Shown here: in pieces, positions 1 through 4,907 of the stretch
How the letters are laid out: every line of letters starts with the position of its first letter
Position numbering within the stretch: the first letter of the stretch is position 1
Assembly (NCBI GenBank): GCA_002492075.1
Contig: DKXD01000075.1
Location: 21,191 to 34,050, forward strand
DNA from: Ruminococcaceae bacterium UBA7135
GTDB lineage: Bacteria > Bacillota > Clostridia > Oscillospirales > Ruminococcaceae
DNA: 12,860 nucleotides
Reading direction: 5' to 3'
Position numbers and translations under genes: made by a program
The notes under the pieces: generated by a model
What the model saw: only the letters and a program-made list of their open reading frames with translations
Database searches by the model: none
Told to the model about the DNA's origin: nothing

Positions 1-252
1 TCGGCTCACGCTGGAGAATACGGCGATTTTCTAAATACGCTTCCCGAAAAGGTGAAAAGCAAGACGATAAAGTCTCCCGATTGCCGAAAGCTCACCGGAA
101 CGGGCGACGACCCGAAATGCTCGGGGGGATATGAGTTTGCAATGGACGGTAAGGTCTATCAAAAATGCCGCAATAACGCGTTTTTGATACCGCTGTCGGA
201 GGAGAACGGTCCGTTTATACGGGAATTTTTGGAAAAGGAGCTGGGCGTATGA
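1..252 (+). CDS. C-terminal end of an unknown Cys-containing protein (5' end outside window)
   Basis: The reading frame is open from base 1 to a TGA at 250-252 and gives the last 83 residues; the start lies upstream of the window. I do not recognise the family. The visible part has three cysteines (fragment residues 28, 40 and 56) around a Gly-rich turn, then a hydrophobic strand and an acidic C-terminal helix ending in EFLEKELGV. The Cys spacing could bind metal, but that is inference. The stop overlaps the next start as ATGA, so the gene is translationally coupled to the DUF3795 gene and probably belongs to the same operon. The coding call is well supported by the overlap and coding-like composition; the function is unknown. 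Confidence 0.7.
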   Translation, partial: SAHAGEYGDFLNTLPEKVKSKTIKSPDCRKLTGTGDDPKCSGGYEFAMDGKVYQKCRNNAFLIPLSEENGPFIREFLEKELGV

Positions 253-512
253 ACAATGTTGTCGAATCAAGATGCGGTATCTTGTGCACCGAGTGTGAGT
301 TCAAAGAATCTATGGGCTGCAAGGGCTGCGTGAATATTGACGATCCGTTTTGGGGAGAGTGCCCCGTAAAAGCAAGCTGCGAGGGAAAGAGCCTCGAACA
401 TTGCGGACAGTGCGTCGAGTTTCCGTGCGAACTTCTGAACAGCTTCGCGTATGACGAAAAGCAGGGAGACGGCGGTCGCCGCATAAAGCAGTGCGAAAAG
501 TGGGGGAGATAA
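249..512 (+). CDS. DUF3795-type cysteine-rich protein
   Basis: A protein of 87 residues with eleven cysteines (positions 9, 13, 16, 24, 27, 38, 44, 52, 55, 60 and 82). The N-terminal CGILCTEC block, the CKGC pair and the later CGQCVEFPCELL block match the pattern of DUF3795 proteins, which are small, predicted metal-binding proteins of unknown function common in anaerobes. No signal peptide or membrane segment is visible, so it is probably cytosolic. The ATG overlaps the preceding stop by 4 bp, and the TAA is one base before the TfoX-domain start, giving a tight operon. Family membership is recognised from the Cys pattern; metal binding (zinc or iron-sulfur) is inferred. Confidence 0.8.
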   Translation: MNNVVESRCGILCTECEFKESMGCKGCVNIDDPFWGECPVKASCEGKSLEHCGQCVEFPCELLNSFAYDEKQGDGGRRIKQCEKWGR

Positions 513-513
513 G

Positions 514-852
514 ATGTCGTCGAAGAAAGAATTTGTGGAATACATAGCGGATCAATGCCGCGGCGCGGGTGAGATCACCTATAAGAAGATGTTCGGAGAG
601 TACGGGTTGTACTGCGGCGGCAAGATTTTCGCGCTGGTGTGCGATGATATGCTGTTTGTAAAGCCAACGGAGCAGGTAAAGGAAAAATTCCCCAATCTTC
701 CCGAAAAGCCGCCCTATGACGGTGCGAAAAATTACTTGTTTATCGAGGACGTGGATAACTCCGAGTTTCTCACCGAGATTGTGACAGTAACATACAACGC
801 GCTCCCCGAGCCAAAACCGAAAAAGCCGAAAAAGAAAGCGAACGACCAATAA
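514..852 (+). CDS. TfoX N-terminal domain protein
   Basis: A protein of 112 residues. Residues ~5-95 match the TfoX/Sxy N-terminal domain: an N-terminal helix, the block KKMFGEYGLYCGGKIFALV with its hallmark MFG-x-YGLY, then a strand containing LFVKPT. The last ~20 residues are a Lys/Pro-rich tail, possibly for nucleic-acid contact. Proteobacterial TfoX/Sxy proteins activate competence genes together with CRP and also have a C-terminal domain; this protein has only the N-terminal domain, so a competence role should not be assumed. A strong Shine-Dalgarno GGGGGAG (502-508) fixes the ATG start. Its TAA shares one base with the ATG of the WYL regulator (TAATG), indicating coupled translation. 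Confidence 0.85.
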   Translation: MSSKKEFVEYIADQCRGAGEITYKKMFGEYGLYCGGKIFALVCDDMLFVKPTEQVKEKFPNLPEKPPYDGAKNYLFIEDVDNSEFLTEIVTVTYNALPEPKPKKPKKKANDQ

Positions 853-1754
853 TGAAGATCGATAGACTTGTCGGGATTTTATCCGTTCTGCTGCAAAAGG
901 ACAAGACAACCTCCGCCGAGCTGTCGGAAAAATTCGAGGTATCCCGAAGAACGATAGCCCGCGACATCGAGGCACTTTGCGCCGCGGGCATACCTATCGT
1001 GACCGAGCAGGGCAAGGGCGGCGGTATTTCGATAATGGAGGGCTATAAAATCGACAGTACCTTGCTATCAAGCGAAGATATTAAAGCGATCTTTGCGGGG
1101 CTGAAAGGTCTTGAAAGTGTAAGCGACAGTTCACGCTACCGTCTGCTTATGGATAAGCTCTCCGTGGAAAACTCCGAGGCGGCGATCGTTGACGACCACA
1201 TTATCATAGACCTTGCCGCTTGGGATAAATCGGCGGTTTCCGGCAAGATAGATCTGATAAGAACAGCGATAGAGAACCGCGAAAAAATATCATTCAGATA
1301 TTACGCGCCGAGCGGCGAGAGTTTTCGTGTTATAGAGCCGTATCACGTTATTTTTCAATGGTCGGGCTGGTATGTTTGGGGATTTTGCGAGACACGTCAA
1401 GATTACCGTTTGTTTAAGCTGTCTCGGCTTTTCGAGCTGAAAAATACGGGAGAAAAACACGGGGAGCGTGACGTTCCTCCGTACAAATGCGAGAGGCTGT
1501 GGCATCTTGGCGGACAGATCACGGCGACAGTGCGGTTTGACGCGTCGGTGAAGTGGCGCGTTCTCGACGAATACAATATTGAAATTCCAAAATTCAACGA
1601 GGATGGCGGCAGCGAGTTTTCCCATACATGGTCTGATAAACAGTCTTTTTTCAGCTTTATACTCAGCTTTGGAGACAAAGCGGAGATAATCTCGCCGCCT
1701 GAGCTTAGGAGCGAGTTTTCCGAGCTTGTCAAAAAAATCTCAAAAAAATATTAA
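852..1754 (+). CDS. HTH (YafY-like) and WYL-domain transcriptional regulator
   Basis: A protein of 300 residues. Residues ~5-50 form a DeoR/HTH_11-type winged helix with recognition helix around VSRRTIARDIEAL. Residues ~130-215 form a WYL domain: the block starting KISFRYY, then IEPYHVIFQWSGWYVWGF and YRLFKLSRL. A C-terminal WCX-like extension follows to the end. WYL domains sense small ligands or nucleic acids and control the attached DNA-binding domain. Length is typical of the COG2378/YafY group. The start overlaps the TfoX-domain stop by one base. Immediately after its stop codon lies a perfect palindrome overlapping the promoter of the GyrI-like gene, the likely target. In Bacillus subtilis the neighbouring yobV (this type of regulator) and yobU (GyrI-like) make a comparable pair. 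The effector is unknown. Confidence 0.9.
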   Translation: MKIDRLVGILSVLLQKDKTTSAELSEKFEVSRRTIARDIEALCAAGIPIVTEQGKGGGISIMEGYKIDSTLLSSEDIKAIFAGLKGLESVSDSSRYRLLMDKLSVENSEAAIVDDHIIIDLAAWDKSAVSGKIDLIRTAIENREKISFRYYAPSGESFRVIEPYHVIFQWSGWYVWGFCETRQDYRLFKLSRLFELKNTGEKHGERDVPPYKCERLWHLGGQITATVRFDASVKWRVLDEYNIEIPKFNEDGGSEFSHTWSDKQSFFSFILSFGDKAEIISPPELRSEFSELVKKISKKY

Positions 1755-1778
1755 AATATGACATACAGGTGTCATATT
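1755..1778. promoter_or_regulatory. Perfect palindrome, candidate operator of the WYL regulator
   Basis: AATATGACA (1755-1763) and TGTCATATT (1770-1778) are perfect inverted repeats separated by 6 bp. The site begins on the base after the regulator's stop codon and covers the place where a -35 would sit for the extended -10 at 1784-1792. There is no U-run behind it, so it is unlikely to be a terminator. Position and symmetry suggest a dimeric regulator site, most likely for the adjacent WYL protein. Whether it represses or activates cannot be told from sequence. Confidence 0.65.
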
Positions 1779-1783
1779 ATGTG

Positions 1784-1792
1784 TGCTATAAT
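1784..1792 (+). promoter_or_regulatory. Extended -10 promoter of the GyrI-like gene
   Basis: TGCTATAAT is a perfect extended -10 (TG-N-TATAAT). The hexamer 17 bp upstream (1764-1769, TACAGG) is not a usable -35; it is the spacer of the palindrome. This arrangement fits a promoter whose -35 region is occupied by a regulator. The expected start of transcription is near 1799. Confidence 0.6.
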
Positions 1793-1829
1793 AACCTCGA
1801 CAAAACCAAAAATTGTGGAGGATATTTTT

Positions 1830-2525
1830 ATGAACTACAAAATCGTGGAGCTGCAAGAGAAAACCGTTGTTGGTATCTCGGCGAGAACAAGTAATTCTTC
1901 ACCCGAAATGCCTTTCGATTTCAAAAAAGAGTTCAAGTCACTTTATCAGCCGAAAACAGCTCCCGAATTGATAATCGTACCGCCGATAACCTACGCGGCG
2001 GTGCGCGGCGAAGGCGATCCCAACGAGGAGGGCGGAGCGTATAAAAGCGCAATAGGCGTTCTTTATGGGATTTTATACACTATAAAAATGAGCAAGCGTG
2101 GCGAACACTCCATTGACGGGTATTTCGATTTTGTAGTTCCGCCGCTGGAGGGCTTTTGGGATAACATCGATTATTCGCACAAGGAACGCTTTAAGTGGAT
2201 ATCCGTGTTGCGTCTGCCCGATTTTGTTACCGAAGAGGTTTTCGAGTGGGCGAAAGAGGAGGCGGCTCGCAAAAAGAAGATCGACTGTTCCTCAGCCGAA
2301 ATGCTGACGATAGACGAGGGCTTGTGCGTGCAGGGCATGCATATCGGAAACTACGACAGCGAGCCGCAGACCGTTGCCGCAATGGACGCATTCCTCGTGG
2401 AAAACGGTTACGCGAACGATTTTACGGATAAGCGTCTTCATCACGAAATATACATAAGCGATCCGAACAAATGCTCCGAAGAAAAAAGAAAGACGATCAT
2501 CAGACACCCAATCGTTACAATATAG
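1830..2525 (+). CDS. GyrI-like small-molecule-binding protein with an extra N-terminal segment
   Basis: A protein of 231 residues. From residue ~27 on it matches full-length stand-alone GyrI-like proteins (COG4832 type): FDFKKEFKSLYQPKTAPELI, a GEGDPN turn, the block GVLYGILYTIKMS, and the C-terminal GLCVQGMHIGNYDSEP followed by HHEIYISDP. Such domains bind drugs or other small molecules. Residues 1-26 (MNYKIVELQEKTVVGISART and on) look like the beginning of a different GyrI/AraC-effector-type protein, so the gene may be a fusion remnant. The start is set by a Shine-Dalgarno GTGGAGG at 1815-1821 before ATG 1830; an ATG in frame at 1758 lies inside the operator and upstream of the expected transcript start. 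It is probably controlled by the WYL regulator and may bind the same effector. Confidence 0.88.
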   Translation: MNYKIVELQEKTVVGISARTSNSSPEMPFDFKKEFKSLYQPKTAPELIIVPPITYAAVRGEGDPNEEGGAYKSAIGVLYGILYTIKMSKRGEHSIDGYFDFVVPPLEGFWDNIDYSHKERFKWISVLRLPDFVTEEVFEWAKEEAARKKKIDCSSAEMLTIDEGLCVQGMHIGNYDSEPQTVAAMDAFLVENGYANDFTDKRLHHEIYISDPNKCSEEKRKTIIRHPIVTI

Positions 2526-2537
2526 GGAAACGTTGTA

Positions 2538-2566
2538 TTGACAAAAAATATATTTAATGATATAAT
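2538..2566 (+). promoter_or_regulatory. Consensus sigma-A promoter for the membrane protein gene
   Basis: TTGACA (2538-2543) and TATAAT (2561-2566) are both perfect hexamers with a 17-bp spacer. The expected start of transcription is near 2573, giving a leader of about 50 bases before ATG 2624. This is the strongest promoter visible in the window. Confidence 0.88.
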
Positions 2567-2602
2567 GGCATTATGAACCAACCGATCATAATGCCGTTTT
2601 TG
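2567..2602 (+). terminator. Terminator-like hairpin behind the GyrI-like gene, overlapping the next promoter
   Basis: GGCATTATGA (2567-2576) pairs perfectly with TCATAATGCC (2586-2595) over 10 bp with a 9-base loop, followed by GTTTTTG. In a transcript coming from the GyrI-like gene this would form an intrinsic terminator, rather weak because the stem is AT-rich. It starts directly after the -10 of the downstream promoter, so transcripts initiated there lack most of the left arm. An operator function is the alternative. Confidence 0.6.
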
Positions 2603-2623
2603 CATAAATTTTAGGAGAACGCT

Positions 2624-3496
2624 ATGAAAAAAGTATTTACATTCATCTTAGTTTCGGTTTGCGCGTTTTTTGCAATGGGGCTCACCGCGTTTGCGGATAT
2701 AGGACCCAAGCCCTCTCTTACGATAGACGTGACGGGAGATGTGAAAGGGAAGGAATATTATATCGCGCTGCTTTCGCCGCATGAAACGCATTATACCGAT
2801 GAATATGTTGACAAACAGCCGAGCGTGTGGCGGGAGTTGTACGGTTTCTCGCTTACGGACGAGTATTACATTTACAATTCCCCCGCCGTCGACCGCGTAT
2901 ATTATGGAATGACGGGCAGTGACAGCGCAACGTGGGGTTATCATCCGCCGCAGGAGTTCAAGATACTGCTGTATTTTCCCGAAAGCGGAAGCTTTATTGT
3001 AAGCGAAAAGCTTGAAAAATACGCGTTCAGCTCGTACTTTACCGTTAAAGTGAATGGCGACGCTATGACCGTTGACAAAAACGGCGGAGTGCGCGGCGTT
3101 TGGGTGGAGATAGGCGGGCTTATTATAAGAATAGCGCTCACGGTACTTATAGAAATAGGTGTGGCTTTTGGGTTCGGTTATCGCGGCAAGCGGGAGCTTA
3201 GGCTTATTCTTATAATGAATATAATAACGCAGATATTTCTGAACGCGCTTATCGCCTTTGGCGATTATCGGATCGGGGCATTTGGCGCATTTCTCGCAAA
3301 TATTGTTGGAGAGATCGCGGTGCTTATTGCTGAGGCGTTAGTGTATTCCGCAAAATTGCCAAAGATCACAGAACAGGAAACGAACAGCAGAAGGGCGCTG
3401 GGATACGCCTTTATCGCAAACCTCGCTTCGTTTTTAGGCGGAGTAGTTCTGATGTTTTTGACAGGTTTGATTTTTAGACTGGTCGTGAGAAGCTGA
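2624..3496 (+). CDS. Secreted-domain membrane protein of unknown function
   Basis: A protein of 290 residues; I do not recognise a named family. Residues 1-24 are a signal peptide (MKK, hydrophobic core, cleavage after AFA, mature start DIGPKPS). Residues 25-~158 form an extracellular, Tyr-rich, probably beta-strand domain. Four hydrophobic segments follow at about 160-186, 193-213, 217-242 and 259-287, with Lys/Arg clusters at the ends. Several acidic and Asn residues sit inside predicted membrane segments (Glu162, Glu177, Asn225, Glu230, Glu237), suggesting a polar path or packing contact. The ATG is supported by AGGAG at 2613-2617. It has its own strong promoter and ends 19 bp before miaA, so miaA may be transcribed from it. 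The ADIGPKPS-type mature N-terminus recurs in other clostridial membrane proteins, from memory. Confidence 0.82.
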   Translation: MKKVFTFILVSVCAFFAMGLTAFADIGPKPSLTIDVTGDVKGKEYYIALLSPHETHYTDEYVDKQPSVWRELYGFSLTDEYYIYNSPAVDRVYYGMTGSDSATWGYHPPQEFKILLYFPESGSFIVSEKLEKYAFSSYFTVKVNGDAMTVDKNGGVRGVWVEIGGLIIRIALTVLIEIGVAFGFGYRGKRELRLILIMNIITQIFLNALIAFGDYRIGAFGAFLANIVGEIAVLIAEALVYSAKLPKITEQETNSRRALGYAFIANLASFLGGVVLMFLTGLIFRLVVRS

Positions 3497-3515
3497 CCAA
3501 AAGCGGGTGAGAATT

Positions 3516-4445
3516 GTGAACAAAATAATCGTGATAAGCGGTCCGACAGCCTCGGGCAAGACCGCGCTTTCGGTGGAGCTTGCAAAGCGTTATAACGGCG
3601 AGGTGATCTCCGCCGACAGTATGCAGATCTACACCGATATGAATATAGCGAGCGCGAAGCCCACTCCTGAAGAGCAGCAAGGCATACCTCATCATCTGGT
3701 GGGCTTTCTCGACCCCTCCGAGAGCTTTTCCGTCGCCGATTACGTCAAGCTCTGCGACGAGTGCGTCCGCGATATTCTGGGGCGCGGAAAAACTCCGATA
3801 ATCTGCGGCGGTACGGGTTTGTATATCAACTCGTTTGTGGATAATCTCACCTTTGACGACAGCGAACAGGACTTTGAATATCGAGAGAAAATGCGCAAAT
3901 TCGCCGAGGAATTCGGCAATTATGCGCTTTTGGAAAAGCTGCATGAGGTTGACCCGAAAACAGCCGAAACGCTTCACGAGAACAATGTGGGGCGCATTAT
4001 TCGTGCGCTGGAGGTTTATCATACAACGGGGCATACTATCTTTCAAGCCAAGGAGATGTCGCGGCAAACGCCATCGCCGTATGAATTTGTGATGATAACT
4101 CTTGATTTTGAAAATCGGGAGATACTTCATAGTCGCATAAACAGACGCGTTGACGATATGGTGAAGCGGGGATTGGTCGATGAGGCGCGGCGATGCTTTG
4201 AACAGTCAAGCCGCCCCACCGCGGCTCAGGCTATCGGCTGCAAGGAGCTGTATCCATACTTCCGCGGCGAACGTTCACTTGATGAGTGCATTGAGGAACT
4301 AAAGCTGCGGACGCGTCAGTACGCAAAAAGGCAGTTGACATGGTTTCGTCGTGATGAACGAAATATGCGCTTAATAATTGGTGAAAATAACGAATTTGAT
4401 GATATAGTTAAAAAAGCGGTTTGCTTAATAGATGGCAGTAATTGA
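3516..4445 (+). CDS. miaA: tRNA dimethylallyltransferase MiaA
   Basis: A protein of 309 residues that transfers the dimethylallyl group to N6 of adenosine 37 in tRNAs reading UNN codons. The Walker A loop GPTASGKT is at residues ~9-16, the conserved ISADSMQIYTDM block follows, then the IPHHLVGFLDP segment, GGTGLYI and the C-terminal RTRQYAKRQLTWFRRD. All key blocks are present and length is normal. I prefer GTG 3516 because GGGTGAG (3505-3511) makes a Shine-Dalgarno just before it; an in-frame GTG at 3507 would add three residues and lies inside that site. The gene follows the membrane protein gene with only 19 bp between, and precedes hfq as in many bacteria. No obvious GC-rich terminator follows. 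Confidence 0.95.
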   Translation: MNKIIVISGPTASGKTALSVELAKRYNGEVISADSMQIYTDMNIASAKPTPEEQQGIPHHLVGFLDPSESFSVADYVKLCDECVRDILGRGKTPIICGGTGLYINSFVDNLTFDDSEQDFEYREKMRKFAEEFGNYALLEKLHEVDPKTAETLHENNVGRIIRALEVYHTTGHTIFQAKEMSRQTPSPYEFVMITLDFENREILHSRINRRVDDMVKRGLVDEARRCFEQSSRPTAAQAIGCKELYPYFRGERSLDECIEELKLRTRQYAKRQLTWFRRDERNMRLIIGENNEFDDIVKKAVCLIDGSN

Positions 4446-4493
4446 TGATTTTACTTACAATTATAACCAATTCTGTAAATATAAGGAAACAAA

Positions 4494-4556
4494 TAGCATT
4501 TTTTTGCAAAAATTAAAAAATTTTTTGAAAAATTTTCAAAAAACAGTAGCATTTTT
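4494..4556. repeat. A/T-tract region with a 23-bp palindrome between two copies of TAGCATTTTT
   Basis: TTTTTTGAAAA (4521-4531) and TTTTCAAAAAA (4533-4543) form an 11+11 bp perfect inverted repeat around a single A. Copies of TAGCATTTTT lie on both sides (4494-4503 and 4547-4556). The whole stretch consists of runs of A or T separated by single G or C bases and ends just upstream of the hfq promoter. It could be a curved-DNA/UP element, or a protein site; as RNA it would be a very weak hairpin. Confidence 0.55.
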
Positions 4557-4566
4557 CGGAAAAGTG

Positions 4567-4575
4567 TGTTATACT
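4567..4575 (+). promoter_or_regulatory. Extended -10 promoter of hfq
   Basis: TGTTATACT is an extended -10 (TG-N-TATACT, 5 of 6 in the hexamer). No good -35 lies 17-18 bp upstream, but the A/T-tract block there could serve as an UP element. Expected start of transcription near 4582, giving a leader of about 80 bases that includes the hairpin at 4594-4634. Confidence 0.55.
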
Positions 4576-4593
4576 ATAAATATATAGTTGGGG

Positions 4594-4634
4594 ATATCCG
4601 TGCCCAAGCGCATTTGGCGTTTGGTTTCGGATAT
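4594..4634 (+). promoter_or_regulatory. Structured hfq leader: two stacked stems
   Basis: ATATCCG (4594-4600) pairs with CGGATAT (4628-4634), 7 bp. Inside it CCAAGCGC (4604-4611) pairs with GCGTTTGG (4617-4624), 8 pairs with one G-U, closing a 5-base loop. The stems are separated by a 3x3 internal loop (TGC/TTT). No U-run follows, so it is not a terminator; the hfq Shine-Dalgarno begins about 16 bases downstream. The shape suggests a leader structure affecting hfq translation or stability; this role is inferred. Confidence 0.6.
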
Positions 4635-4661
4635 GACACATAGAGAGAAAAGGTGATAAAA

Positions 4662-4907
4662 ATGGCAAAAGAAATTAAGTTGCAGGATGTTTTCCTTAAT
4701 CAGGCTAGAAAAGATAAGATACCCGTTACTATCTACATTACCAACGGATTTCAGTTTAAAGGTATCGTAAAGGGATTTGATAACTATACGGTTATTTTGG
4801 ATACCGACGGAAAACAGAACCTTATTTATAAACACGCGATCTCCACTATAACACCGTTCAAGCCGGTTTCTATTCTTGACGCCTACGAAAAGGGCGAGGA
4901 GGAGTAA
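4662..4907 (+). CDS. hfq: RNA chaperone Hfq
   Basis: A protein of 81 residues, close to the size of Firmicute Hfq. It forms hexameric rings that bind A/U-rich RNA. Gln8, in the LQDVFLN helix start, matches the RNA-binding Gln8 of E. coli; the Sm1 region (residues ~20-50) contains the strand VTIYITNGFQFKGIVKGFDN, and Sm2 has the hallmark YKHAISTITP. The C-terminal tail is short and ends in Glu-Glu-Glu, without the long disordered tail of enterobacterial Hfq. ATG 4662 is chosen because AAGGTGAT just upstream is the Shine-Dalgarno; an in-frame GTG at 4653 lies within it. Placement after miaA is the classical order. The next gene starts directly at the stop codon and is translationally linked. 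Confidence 0.96.
   Translation: MAKEIKLQDVFLNQARKDKIPVTIYITNGFQFKGIVKGFDNYTVILDTDGKQNLIYKHAISTITPFKPVSILDAYEKGEEE
4896..4904 (+). promoter_or_regulatory. Shine-Dalgarno of the downstream gene encoded by the Glu tail of Hfq
   Basis: The last three Hfq codons, GAG GAG GAG, form a near-ideal AGGAGG ribosome site 5 bases before ATG 4908, which follows the hfq stop without any gap. Translation of the downstream gene is therefore probably coupled to the end of hfq translation, and the acidic Hfq C-terminus may partly reflect selection for this site. Confidence 0.75.

Noticed and set aside
310..975. Minus-strand open frame of 221 codons
   Set aside because: It lies across three well-supported plus-strand genes, has Arg/Phe/Leu-rich shadow composition and no ribosome site or family features.
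1758..1829. Longer start for the GyrI-like gene at ATG 1758
   Set aside because: This ATG lies in the palindrome and upstream of the promoter -10, has no ribosome site, and ATG 1830 has a good one.
3474..4130. Minus-strand open frame of 218 codons opposite miaA
   Set aside because: miaA is clearly coding on the plus strand with all motifs; the antisense product has no recognisable domain.
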